NCBI RefSeq assembly: GCF_030817835.1
Contig: NZ_JAUSZR010000001.1
Coordinates: 558,001 to 622,000 of the forward strand
DNA: 64,000 bases
Direction of reading: 5' to 3'
DNA from: Pseudarthrobacter sp. W1I19
GTDB lineage: Bacteria > Actinomycetota > Actinomycetes > Actinomycetales > Micrococcaceae
Shown: piece by piece, positions 7,204 to 16,435 of the stretch
Layout: every line of letters begins with the position of its first letter
How positions within the stretch are numbered: position 1 is the stretch's first letter
Notes under the pieces: generated by a model
Told to the model about the DNA's origin: nothing
The model's database searches: none
The model's input: only the letters and a program-made list of their open reading frames with translations
Made by a program: the position numbers and the translations under genes

Positions 7204-8129
7204 ACACCATCGAGTCGGTGGTTCCCACCGCCGACCCCGCGCAATGGCGCGATGGCGACGCCTGGCTGGCCGGCGGCACGGTCCTGTTCTCCTACGGCAG
7301 CCTGGCATTCGGGCCGCAGCCGTTGAAGCGCCTCCTGGACCTGGGATCCGCGGGCTGGACACCGGTGACCGTCACGGACGCCGGGATCGAACTCGCCGCC
7401 ACCTGCACCGTCGCTGAACTGTACAAGCTTCCCAGGACGCCCGAGGCCGCAGGCCGCAGCTGGCCTGCCCTGGACCTGGTCCGCCCCTGCTGCGACTCCT
7501 TCGTGGCCTCCTTCAAGGTGTGGAACATGTCCACCGTGGGCGGGAACCTGTGCACGTCCCTGCCTGCCGGCCCCATGATTTCGCTCTGCGCCGGGCTGGA
7601 CGGCACCGCCACCATCCTCGGCCCCGACGGCACCACCCACAGTGTGCCCGTCACCGAATTCGTCACCGGCGACGCGCAAAACTGCCTGGCACCCGGCGAG
7701 CTCCTGCGCAGCATCCAGCTCCCGGCGTCGGCCCTTGCCTCCAGGGTGGCGTTCCGCCGCCTCTCGCTGAGCAACCTCGGCAGGTCCGGGGTGCTGCTGA
7801 TTGGACGGCTCGACGGCGGCACGTCCTTTGTCCTTACCGTCACCGCCGCCACCCAGCGGCCGGTGCAGCTGCGCTTTGACGCGCTGCCGGACACGGACTC
7901 GCTGGCGGCGGCGCTCGATGAGGCAATCCCCGCATACCTTTACCACCACGACATCCACGGCCTGCCTGCCTGGCGCCGGGACATGACCTACCGCCTGGCG
8001 GAGGAGATCCGCGCCGAGCTCGCTGCCCCCCAGGGTGCACCCGGACTCCTGGCCTCCGGCGACTTCTGGCCGCCGTCGGACCGCGGACTCCACGCACAGG
8101 GACTTCACGCACAGCAGGAAGGGGCCTGA
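7194..8129 (+). CDS. FAD-binding subunit of a xanthine-dehydrogenase-type oxidase (YgfM-like)
   Basis: A 311-residue FAD-binding PCMH-type subunit. AWLAGGTVLF near residue 23 and KVWNMSTVGGNLCTSLPAG near 107-125 match the FAD-binding loops of CoxM/XdhB subunits, and the C-terminal third fits the CO-dehydrogenase-flavoprotein domain. It should pass electrons from the iron-sulfur centres to NAD or another acceptor. The gene lies between xdhC and the fused iron-sulfur/molybdenum subunit. The pairing of a separate FAD subunit with such a fusion is the arrangement of E. coli ygfM-xdhD. Confidence 0.88.
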   Translation: MDMNTIESVVPTADPAQWRDGDAWLAGGTVLFSYGSLAFGPQPLKRLLDLGSAGWTPVTVTDAGIELAATCTVAELYKLPRTPEAAGRSWPALDLVRPCCDSFVASFKVWNMSTVGGNLCTSLPAGPMISLCAGLDGTATILGPDGTTHSVPVTEFVTGDAQNCLAPGELLRSIQLPASALASRVAFRRLSLSNLGRSGVLLIGRLDGGTSFVLTVTAATQRPVQLRFDALPDTDSLAAALDEAIPAYLYHHDIHGLPAWRRDMTYRLAEEIRAELAAPQGAPGLLASGDFWPPSDRGLHAQGLHAQQEGA

Positions 8130-8131
8130 GC

Positions 8132-10961
8132 ATGGCCATCGAGATCAACGGCGTTCCCGCCGGGACGGAACCGCGCCCCGGACAGTGCCTGCGCACCTTC
8201 CTGCGGGAACAGGGCAACCTGGGCGTCAAGAAAGGCTGCGACGGCGGCGACTGCGGCGCCTGCACCGTGCACGTGGACGGCACTCCGGTCCACAGCTGCA
8301 TCTACCCGGCGGTCCGGGCGGAAGGCCACACCGTCACCACCATCGAGGGACTGGCGTCAACTTCCGGCGCGGACCTGCACCCAGTGCAGCAGCAGTTTAT
8401 GGAGCGGCAGGGCTTCCAGTGCGGGTTCTGCACGGCCGGCATGGTGATGACGGCTGCCACGTTCGATGACGACCAGAAGGAAAACCTGCCCCGCAACCTC
8501 AAAGGCAACCTGTGCCGCTGCACCGGGTACCGGGCCATCGCCGAAGCCGTTTGCGGTCATGCCGGCCACCCTGATCCGAAAGGGCAGGGCTCGGGAATCG
8601 CCGGGGAAGGCCAGCCGGATCCCGAGCCAGGACAGCTGGGCGACGACGTTCCCGCACCGGCCAGCCGGGCTGTTGTCACCGGAACCGCCCGGTACACGCT
8701 GGACGTTCCGGCGGACCAGCTGCAGGGCCTGCTCCACCTCAAGCTCCTGCGCTCGCCGCATGCGCATGCCCGGGTGCTGTCCATCGATACTGCCGCCGCG
8801 ATGAAGGTCCCCGGTGTGGTGGCGGTCTTCACTCACCAGGATGCACCGGAACAGATGTTTTCCACCGCGCAGCACGAACTGTTTACAGACGACCCGGACG
8901 ATACCCGCGTGCTGGATGACGTGGTGCGGTTCCGGGGCCAGCGGGTTGCCGCCGTGGTGGCTGAAACTGTGGCTGCTGCAGAAGCAGGTGTGCGGGCACT
9001 GGACGTTGCCTACGAGGAACTGCCCGCGGTATTTACACCGCAGGATGCACTGGTCCCCGGCGCGCCGCTGGTGCACGGCGACAAGGAGGGACCGGCGTCG
9101 CGCATATCCCGCCCGGACCGCAATGTGGTGGCCGAGCTGCACTCCGAACTGGGCAGCGTGGCCGAGGGCTTCGCCCAGGCCGACTTCATCCACGAACACA
9201 CATACCAAACCCAGCGCGTGCAGCACGTTGCCCTGGAAACCCACGCGGCCATCGCGTCGGTGGACAGTGAAGGGCGGCTGCAGGTCCGCACGTCCAGCCA
9301 GGTTCCGTTCCTGGTCCGCCGGACGCTCTGCCGGGTCTTCGGGCTGCCGGAGGAGCAGGTCCACGTGGTGGCCGGCCGGGTGGGCGGCGGTTTCGGCGGC
9401 AAGCAGGAAGTCCTGACCGAGGACATCGTGGCGCTCGCGGCCCTGAAACTGGGCCGGCCAGTGCAGCTCGAACTGACCAGGACCGAACAGTTCACCGCCA
9501 CCCACCACCCGGCATCCTTTCACCATCAAACTTCGTGCCGGCACCAGCAATGACGGCCGGCTCACAGCCCTGGAACTGGATGTCCTGACCAACACCGGCG
9601 CGTACGGCAACCACGGGCCCGGTGTGATGTTCCACGGCTGCGGCGAATCCCTGAGCGTCTACAACTGCGCCAACAAAAAGGTGGACGCCCACGCGATGTA
9701 CACCAACACCGTCCCGGCCGGGGCCTTCCGCGGCTACGGGCTGAGCCAGATGATCTTCGCGATCGAGTCCGCCATGGACGAGCTCGCGGCGGGCATCGGA
9801 ATGGATCCGTTCGAGTTCCGCCGCCGGAACATGGTTCGCGAGGGCGACCGGATGCTGTCCACCCAGCCGGAGCCCGAGGATGACGTCCACTACGGCAGTT
9901 ACGGGCTGGACCAATGCCTGAGCCTGGTCCGCGACGCACTTGCGCGCGGCCGGGAGCGGTACCGCGCCGCCGGCCTGGATGAGCTGGGACCTGAATGGCT
10001 GACCGGCGAGGGGACCGCGCTCTCCATGATCGACACCGTGCCCCCGCGCGGCCACTTCGCCCATTCGCGGCTCCGGCTCCTGCCGGACGGCACCTACCAG
10101 GCCGACGTCGGGACCGCCGAATTCGGCAACGGCACCACCACGGTCCACGCCCAACTGGCCGCCACGGCACTGTCCACGGAAGCCTCCAAGGTTGTGGTCC
10201 GGCAGTCCGATACCGACCTGGTGGAGCACGATACCGGTGCGTTTGGTTCCGCCGGAACCGTGGTGGCAGGAAAGGCAACACTGGCCGCAGCAGAGGAACT
10301 GGCAGTGCGGATCCGGGCTTTTGCCGCCGGCATCCATCAGACCCAGGCGTCCGCCTGTGTCCTCGACGGCGACTCCGTGGTCATCGACGGAACTCCCGTG
10401 GCACTGGCGGAACTGGCCCACGCGGCTGCGGAAGCCGGCGTCGAACTGGCGGCGGAGGGGCGCTGGGGCGGGACGCCGCGGTCTGTGGCCTTCAACGTCC
10501 ACGGCTTCCGCGTGGCCGTGAACCGCGGCACCGGCGAACTGAAGATCCTGCAGAGCGTGCAGGCGGCGGATGCCGGCGTGGTGGTGAATCCGCGCCAGTG
10601 CCGCGGCCAGATCGAGGGCGGAATTGCCCAGGCCATCGGCGCTGCGCTGTATGAGGAGGTGGTGATTGACGACGCCGGCCGGGTCACCACCGACATCCTG
10701 CGGCAGTACCACATCCCCACCTTCGCCGACGTTCCGCGCAGCGAGGTGTACTTCGCGGACACCAATGACACGATGGGCCCGCTCGGTGCCAAGTCCATGA
10801 GCGAAAGCCCCTTCAATCCGGTGGCCCCGGCACTCGCTAACGCCATCCGCAACGCCACCGGCGTGCGCTTCGCATCGCTCCCCATCGCCCGCGACAAGAT
10901 CTACCTCGGGCTCAAGGGGGCGGGGCTGGTGCCCAACCTGCAGCGCTCGGGCCTGTCCTGA
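8132..10961 (+). pseudogene. Fused [2Fe-2S]/molybdopterin xanthine-dehydrogenase-type oxidase (XdhD-like), frameshifted
   Basis: One gene of about 940 codons in two frames: 8132 to about 9500, then about 9503 to 10961. The N-terminal part is a complete two-cluster iron-sulfur subunit (plant-type cysteines 36, 41, 44, 56; second cluster 97, 100, 128, 130). After a linker comes the molybdopterin subunit with VGGGFGGKQE before the break and AGAFRGYGLSQ after it, and GAKSMSESPF carrying the catalytic Glu near the end. The break is one extra C in the CCC at 9501-9503; removing it restores FTATTTRHPFTIKLRAG. The fusion resembles E. coli XdhD, a putative hypoxanthine oxidase. Both halves look otherwise intact, so sequencing error is as likely as real inactivation. 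Confidence 0.85.
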
Positions 10962-10980
10962 CCAACGCCGGGTCACATAA

Positions 10981-11007
10981 GGCCCCCTGAAGCGCGTTCA
11001 GAGGGCC
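10981..11007. terminator. Hairpin terminator after the oxidase gene
   Basis: GGCCCCCTGAA pairs with TTCAGAGGGCC (one mismatch, short loop), 19 bp after the oxidase stop. It lacks a long U tract but is well placed to end the purine operon before the aldo/keto reductase gene. Confidence 0.55.
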
Positions 11008-11047
11008 AAATCCGACCCCGCGTTGCATCGTTGCATATAGTCAAGGG

Positions 11048-12028
11048 ATGGAACAGCGGATTTTAGGCAAGACCGGACGGAACGTGTCCATTGTGGGGCT
11101 GGGAACGTGGCAGCTTGGCGCGGACTGGGGCAACGTTGACCCGGCCCAGGCCCAGGCCATCCTGGCCGCCTCCGTGGAAGCCGGCGTGAACTTCTTCGAC
11201 ACCGCAGACGTCTATGGCGACGGCAAGAGCGAGCAGGCCATCGGCAAATTCCTCGCGGACAACCCGGGGCTGGACATCACTGTTGCCACCAAGATGGGCC
11301 GCCGGGTGGACCAGAAGCCGGAGCACTACACGCTGGCCAACTTCCGCCAGTGGGTGGACCGCTCCCGGAAGAACCTGGGCACGGACACCCTGGACCTGGT
11401 CCAGCTGCACTGCCCGCCAACTCCCGTGTACAGCAACGCCGAGGTCTACGACGCCCTGGATACCCTGGTGTCCGAGGGCGCCATCCGCAACTACGGCGTG
11501 AGCGTGGAGCGCACCGACGAGGCCCTGGAAGCGATCCGCCACAAGGGGACCGCCTCCGTGCAGATCATCCTGAACGCGTTCCGGCTCAAGCCCCTGGACG
11601 AGGTCCTTCCGGCGGCAAAGGCTGCCAATGTGGGAATCATCGCGCGGGTGCCGCTCGCGTCCGGGCTGCTCTCGGGCAAGTACACGAAGGAGACCACCTT
11701 CGCCGAGAACGACCACCGGAACTACAACCGCAACGGCGACTCCTTCGACGTCGGCGAGACGTTCTCTGGCGTGGACTACGAACTGGGCCTGAAGGCCGTG
11801 GCCGAGTTCGAACAGATCGTTCCGGCCGGCGCCAGCACTGCCCAGGCGGCCATCGCCTGGATCGCGGCGCAGGACGGCGTCACCACGGTGATCCCCGGCG
11901 CGCGCAACGTGGAACAGGCTGCTGCAAATGCTGCCGCGGCATCCGTGACAGTCAGCGAGGATTTCGACGGCGGCGTCCGCTGGATCTACGACCACTACTT
12001 CCGGGACGCCATCCACCCGCGCTGGTAA
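11048..12028 (+). CDS. Aldo/keto reductase
   Basis: A 326-residue NADPH-dependent aldo/keto reductase with a TIM-barrel fold. The catalytic tetrad is visible: Asp51 and Tyr56 in FFDTADVYGDGKSE, Lys in VATKMG near 85, and His in DLVQLHCPP near 121. The C-terminal AWIAAQDGVTTVIPGARNVEQ is the usual cofactor-binding stretch. The substrate cannot be read. It follows the purine cluster after a hairpin and is followed by a DNA-repair gene, so no pathway link is implied. Confidence 0.9.
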   Translation: MEQRILGKTGRNVSIVGLGTWQLGADWGNVDPAQAQAILAASVEAGVNFFDTADVYGDGKSEQAIGKFLADNPGLDITVATKMGRRVDQKPEHYTLANFRQWVDRSRKNLGTDTLDLVQLHCPPTPVYSNAEVYDALDTLVSEGAIRNYGVSVERTDEALEAIRHKGTASVQIILNAFRLKPLDEVLPAAKAANVGIIARVPLASGLLSGKYTKETTFAENDHRNYNRNGDSFDVGETFSGVDYELGLKAVAEFEQIVPAGASTAQAAIAWIAAQDGVTTVIPGARNVEQAAANAAAASVTVSEDFDGGVRWIYDHYFRDAIHPRW

Positions 12029-12044
12029 CGTTCGCCGCCTGCCG

Positions 12045-12695
12045 GTGACTGCCTCGGTCAGTGACTTTGTGGAGCGGCTCGCTGCCGTGCCCACAGTCCC
12101 GGGACGCAACAACTTCTTTGACCACAGCGTCCCGGAAAATGTACTGCGGCGGCGCAATCTGGAGCTGTACCTCGAGGAGCTGCTGGACCGTCCACCGAAG
12201 GTGCTGCTGCTGGGTGAGGCGCCGGGATTCAGAGGCATGCGGATCACCGGAGTACCCTTCACCAACCGCACTATGTTCCAGGGGCCGGCCAACAGCTTTG
12301 GCTTGTTCGGTCCGGGGAAGGGCTACGTGTTGCCGCCGGAGGCAGCGGACGTTGCTGCAGAGCCCACCGCAACCGTGATGTGGGAAGTTCTGGCCGAACT
12401 GCAGTTCCTGCCCCTGCTGTGGAGCGCGTGCCCCTGGCATACCCATGTTCCGGGGAAGCCCCAGTCCAACCGCACTCCCACTGTCGCCGATGCAAGGCTT
12501 GGGACGTCGTTCTGGCAGTCGCTCGCGGAGCTGTTCGGCATCGATTCCGTGGTGGCCGTGGGCAACGTGGCGCACCGCAGCCTGCTTTTCAGCGGTGTGG
12601 ATGCACCCAAAGTGCGGCACCCCTCGCATGGCGGAAGAGCCGGTTTCAAGCGCGGCCTGGAGGAGCTGCTCAGCTCCGGAGCGATTCGCCGCTAG
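12045..12695 (+). CDS. Uracil-DNA glycosylase superfamily protein
   Basis: A 216-residue protein starting at GTG, 16 bp after the reductase gene. LLLGEAPGFRG (near residue 55) corresponds to the GEAPG-type motif 1 of family 4/5-like glycosylases, SACPWHTH lies mid-protein, and VRHPSHGG near residue 190 is the HPS motif 2. It probably excises uracil or related lesions, though the exact specificity is unclear. No four-cysteine iron-sulfur set is seen, so it is not a canonical family 4 enzyme. Its stop overlaps the convergent nucleotidyltransferase stop by 4 bp. Confidence 0.8.
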   Translation: MTASVSDFVERLAAVPTVPGRNNFFDHSVPENVLRRRNLELYLEELLDRPPKVLLLGEAPGFRGMRITGVPFTNRTMFQGPANSFGLFGPGKGYVLPPEAADVAAEPTATVMWEVLAELQFLPLLWSACPWHTHVPGKPQSNRTPTVADARLGTSFWQSLAELFGIDSVVAVGNVAHRSLLFSGVDAPKVRHPSHGGRAGFKRGLEELLSSGAIRR

Positions 12696-13300
12696 CCCAG
12701 GAGGTAAAGCTGCTCCGGGGTGTCAACGTCCAGTCCGCTGGAGAGGTCGCTGCAGTCCACCTCGTCCACGAGCTCCGGGTGGGCACGCAGGAAGCCGCGT
12801 GCCCCGGCGTCGCCCCTTACTGTGGCGGCCACTGCGTCCCGGAGCGCGGCATCAATGATGAGCGGGTGCCCCCTGCATGCGGTGCCGTCGCCGCCGTCGT
12901 ACGAAGCTGCCGTGAGCCGGCCAGGACGGTGTGCTGCCAGGAGCCTGCCCACTGTTCCGGGCGTCAGGCCCGGCTGGTCCACAAGCGCCACCATCAGATG
13001 GTCCCGGGGATCGGCGTCGGCGTTGCCCAGCAGGAGCGAGCTGCCCATCCCGGACTGCCAGTCCTGGTTGACCACGGTCCGGTAGCGGTCCAGTTCGGCA
13101 ATGGTGGCGACGTCCGGGGCACCGGCGCCGAGCACCACCACCACCTCCCGGCAACCGCCGTCGAGCAGCGCCCCGGCCACCGATTCCACGAGCGGCCGGC
13201 CACGGTAGGGAAGCAGGGCCTTGGGGCCCCGGCCGAGCCGGGTCCCGGCGCCGGCAGCGAGCACAACTCCCGTGGCCCTGGTCTCCTCCGCGTTGCCCAT
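12692..13300 (-). CDS. MocA-like molybdenum cofactor cytidylyltransferase / NTP transferase
   Basis: A 202-residue MobA-like nucleotidyltransferase. The N-terminal VVLAAGAGTRLGRGPKALLPYRG is the nucleotide-binding signature, and VALVDQPGLTPGTV around residue 105 carries the metal-binding Asp. MocA enzymes add CMP to molybdopterin for xanthine-dehydrogenase-type proteins; the nearby fused oxidase and XdhC make that role likely. Another small-molecule nucleotidyltransferase role cannot be excluded. It is transcribed toward the purine genes, from a separate promoter near 13300. Confidence 0.75.
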   Translation of the reverse strand: MGNAEETRATGVVLAAGAGTRLGRGPKALLPYRGRPLVESVAGALLDGGCREVVVVLGAGAPDVATIAELDRYRTVVNQDWQSGMGSSLLLGNADADPRDHLMVALVDQPGLTPGTVGRLLAAHRPGRLTAASYDGGDGTACRGHPLIIDAALRDAVAATVRGDAGARGFLRAHPELVDEVDCSDLSSGLDVDTPEQLYLLG

Positions 13301-13358
13301 AGCTGCACCCTAATGGAGTTTTTGTCCAGACATGAAGGGCTCGGGGTGTTGGAAGTCC

Positions 13359-16121
13359 CTAGGCGTCGCCGCCTGCGCCGCCTGTGGTGCCGGCGGTGAC
13401 GTCCAGGAGCTTGTACCGGTCCATGGCGTACGACGGCGCGCCCTCCTCAATCTCGCCCCTCGCCGCGAGCATCTGCAGCGCTTTGACCACGATGGAGTGG
13501 ATATCGTTCTTGAAGAAGCGGCGGGCTGCGGCGCGGGTGTCGGAGAAGCCGAACCCGTCGGCGCCGAGGGTGGCGAATTGGTTGGGCACGAACTGGCGGA
13601 TCTGGTCCGGGACGGCCTTCATGTAATCGCTGACGGCGACGACGGGGCCGGTGGCGCCTTCAAGCTGTCTGGTGACGAAGGGGACGCGGGCGGGCTGGCC
13701 GGGGTTGAGGAAGGCTTCCTCTTCGGCGGCGAGGCCGTCGCGGCGCAGTTCGTTCCAGGAGGTGACGGACCAGACGTCGGCCGAAACACCCCAGTCGTCG
13801 GCCAGGAGCTGCTGTGCCTCCAAAGCCCATGGCACCGACACACCCGAGGCGAGGATCTGCGCCTTCGGTCCTTCGAGGTCCGATGCCGACACCCGGTAAA
13901 TGCCTTTCAGCACCCCTTCAACATCGAGGTTCTCCGGTTCGGCGGGCTGGGTGATGGGCTCGTTGTACACGGTGAGGTAGTACATCAGGTTCCGGTCTTC
14001 CGAACCTGCCCGGCCGTCGTCGGACTTGTCCCCGTACATGCGTTCGAGGCCTTTGCGGATGATGTGGCCCATTTCGTAGCCGTAGGCGGGGTCGTAGGTC
14101 ACTACTGCCGGGTTGGTGGAGGCCAGGAGCGGTGAGTGGCCGTCGGCGTGCTGGAGGCCTTCGCCGGTGAGGGTGGTCCGTCCTGCGGTGGCGCCGATGA
14201 TGAAACCGCGGGTCATTTGGTCTGCTGCTGCCCAGAAGGCGTCGCCGGTGCGCTGGAAGCCGAACATGGAGTAGAACACGTAGACCGGGACCAGGGGCAC
14301 GCCATGGGTGGCGTACGCGGTGCCGGCGGCGGTGAACGCTGCCACGGCGCCGGCCTCGTTGATGCCTGGGTGGATCAGCTGGCCCTGGGCGGATTCCTTG
14401 TAGGCCAGGACCAGGTCCCGGTCCACGGACAGGTAGTTCTGGCCGCCCGGGTTGTAGATCTTGGCCGTCGGGAAGAAGGCATCCATACCGAAGGTCCGGG
14501 ATTCGTCCGGAACGATGGGCACAATCCGGTGCCCGAACTTTTTGTCCCTGATCAGGTCCTTCAGCAACCGGACAAACGCCATGGTGGTGGCGGCCTGCTG
14601 CTTGCCCGTGCCGCGCTTGGCCACCTCAAACGTCTTGGCCTCGGGCAACTCAACGGGCTGGTGGTCCGGCCGCCGTTCCGGCACCGCACCGCCCAGCGCA
14701 CGGCGCCGCTCGTGGAGATAGGCAATCTCCGGCGCATCATGGCCGGGGTGGTAGTAGGGCGGGCTGTACGGATCCTCTTCAAGACGGGCATCGGATATCG
14801 GAATGCGGAGATAATCCCGGAATTCCTTGAGGTCGTCGAGGGTGAGTTTTTTCATTTGGTGGGTGGCGTTGCGGCCCTCGAAGTGGGGTCCGAGTCCGTA
14901 GCCCTTGACGGTTTTGGCCAGGATGACGGTGGGTTTGCCCTTGAATTCGGTGGCTGCCTTGTACGCGGCGTAGACCTTGCGGTAGTCGTGGCCGCCGCGT
15001 TTGAGGTTCCAGATCTGGTCATCGGTGAGGTCCGCGACGAGGTCTTTGGTGCGGGGGTCCTTGCCGAAGAAGTGTTCGCGGACGAACCCGCCGGATTCGG
15101 CCTTGTAGGTCTGGTAGTCCCCGTCGGGGGTTTCGTTCATGATTTTCACGAGTGAGCCGTCGGTGTCGCGGGCCAGCAGGTCATCCCATTCCCGGCCCCA
15201 GACCACCTTGATCACGTTCCAGCCCGCGCCGCGGAAGAACGCTTCGAGTTCCTGCATGATCTTGCCGTTGCCGCGTACCGGCCCGTCCAGGCGCTGGAGG
15301 TTGCAGTTGATCACGAAGTTCAGGTTGTCCAGGTTCTCGTTCGCGGCGAGCTGGAGCAGGCCGCGGGATTCGGGCTCGTCCATTTCCCCGTCGCCCAGGA
15401 ACGCCCAGACCTGCTGGTCCGAGGTGTCTTTCAGGCCCCGGTTGTGCAGGTACCGGTTGGACTGGGCCTGGTAGATCGCGTTCATCGGCCCGATGCCCAT
15501 GGACACCGTGGGGAACTCCCAGAACTGCGGCATCAACCTGGGGTGCGGGTAAGAGGACAGGGCGTGGCCGGCGCGGGATTTTTCCTGCCGGAACCCGTCC
15601 AGGTCCTGCTCGGAGAGCCGGCCTTCCATGAACGCCCTCGCGTACATGCCGGGGGAGGCGTGGCCCTGGAAGAAGACCTGGTCCCCGCCGCCGGGGTGGT
15701 CCTTGCCGCGGAAGAAGTGGTTGAAGCCCACCTCGTACAGGGTCGCGGCCCCGGCGTAGGTGGAGATGTGCCCGCCCACGCCGATGTTCGGGCGCTGGGA
15801 CCGGTGGACCATCACCGCGGCGTTCCACCGCATGTACGCACGGTACCGGCGCTCGTATTCCTCGTTGCCTGGGAACTGCGCTTCCTGGTCCGCCGGGATG
15901 GTGTTCACGTAATCGGTGGTGGTCACCATCGGCACGCCCACGCTCTGCGCCCCCGCGCGCTGCAACAGGCTCCGCATGATGTACTGGGCACGCTCGGTGC
16001 CCTGTTCCCTGATCAACGAATCCAGGGACTCAACCCACTCGGCGGTCTCTTCCGGATCACGATCAGGCAGCTGGTTAGTCAACCCGCTGAGGATATGGGA
16101 GGTATCTTCTCCTGCAGCCAC
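13359..16121 (-). CDS. aceE: Pyruvate dehydrogenase E1 component, homodimeric type
   Basis: A 920-residue E1 that decarboxylates pyruvate with thiamine diphosphate and passes the acetyl group to the E2 lipoyl domain. The TPP motif is present from [10 protein letters not shown] to FVINCN (about residues 241-270), and the N-terminal [22 protein letters not shown] is characteristic of AceE. Length is normal. No E2 or E3 gene is adjacent, as is usual in actinobacteria. The upstream gap has an inverted repeat (16157-16177) that may be its operator. Confidence 0.97.
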   Translation of the reverse strand: MAAGEDTSHILSGLTNQLPDRDPEETAEWVESLDSLIREQGTERAQYIMRSLLQRAGAQSVGVPMVTTTDYVNTIPADQEAQFPGNEEYERRYRAYMRWNAAVMVHRSQRPNIGVGGHISTYAGAATLYEVGFNHFFRGKDHPGGGDQVFFQGHASPGMYARAFMEGRLSEQDLDGFRQEKSRAGHALSSYPHPRLMPQFWEFPTVSMGIGPMNAIYQAQSNRYLHNRGLKDTSDQQVWAFLGDGEMDEPESRGLLQLAANENLDNLNFVINCNLQRLDGPVRGNGKIMQELEAFFRGAGWNVIKVVWGREWDDLLARDTDGSLVKIMNETPDGDYQTYKAESGGFVREHFFGKDPRTKDLVADLTDDQIWNLKRGGHDYRKVYAAYKAATEFKGKPTVILAKTVKGYGLGPHFEGRNATHQMKKLTLDDLKEFRDYLRIPISDARLEEDPYSPPYYHPGHDAPEIAYLHERRRALGGAVPERRPDHQPVELPEAKTFEVAKRGTGKQQAATTMAFVRLLKDLIRDKKFGHRIVPIVPDESRTFGMDAFFPTAKIYNPGGQNYLSVDRDLVLAYKESAQGQLIHPGINEAGAVAAFTAAGTAYATHGVPLVPVYVFYSMFGFQRTGDAFWAAADQMTRGFIIGATAGRTTLTGEGLQHADGHSPLLASTNPAVVTYDPAYGYEMGHIIRKGLERMYGDKSDDGRAGSEDRNLMYYLTVYNEPITQPAEPENLDVEGVLKGIYRVSASDLEGPKAQILASGVSVPWALEAQQLLADDWGVSADVWSVTSWNELRRDGLAAEEEAFLNPGQPARVPFVTRQLEGATGPVVAVSDYMKAVPDQIRQFVPNQFATLGADGFGFSDTRAAARRFFKNDIHSIVVKALQMLAARGEIEEGAPSYAMDRYKLLDVTAGTTGGAGGDA

Positions 16122-16156
16122 GGCAGCCTCTTTTCATCGTTGAATGCTGGCTTCAT

Positions 16157-16177
16157 GTTTTCGTATTGTGAGAAAAC
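16157..16177. promoter_or_regulatory. Inverted repeat upstream of aceE
   Basis: GTTTTC and GAAAAC arms separated by 9 bp, 36 bp upstream of the aceE start. The inner sequence TTTCGTATTGTGA also resembles the purine motif at 16354-16370 (11 of 13 positions), so it could be bound by the same regulator or be an independent aceE operator. Confidence 0.45.
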
Positions 16178-16353
16178 ATTATTGCCTTATGAGATTAGCC
16201 TTGCGGGATGGCGCCGGTCAAACGCGTTCTACATGGCCCTGCTGGCGGCGCTGAAGCCTGGCTCATGGAACCGATTGTGACCACGGGGTCAACCATCTCT
16301 CCTTGACCGGAGGTGATCCAGGTCATAATCTTATTTCACTATTCAATATCTTC

Positions 16354-16370
16354 ATTTCGCATTGTGGAAT
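16354..16370. promoter_or_regulatory. Candidate purine-catabolism operator upstream of NCS1 permease
   Basis: ATTTCGCATTGTGGAAT, 66 bp before the permease start, matches the site at 3601-3617 at 14 of 17 positions and fits the palindrome TTTCGCA-T-TGCGAAA. Confidence 0.55.
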
Positions 16371-16435
16371 AACAGAACCGGCTTTTCGGGCCAGAGCTCA
16401 CCACCGCGGAACACCTTAGAACTGGAGATCAACCT

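Larger units (their letters stand above)
16122..16435. other. Divergent control region of aceE and the NCS1 permease
   Basis: A 314-bp gap. It holds the GTTTTC-N9-GAAAAC inverted repeat at 16157-16177, close to aceE, and the purine motif copy at 16354-16370, close to the permease. A partial relative, ATTTCACTATTCAAT, lies at 16333-16347. No protein gene is supported in it. Confidence 0.5.
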
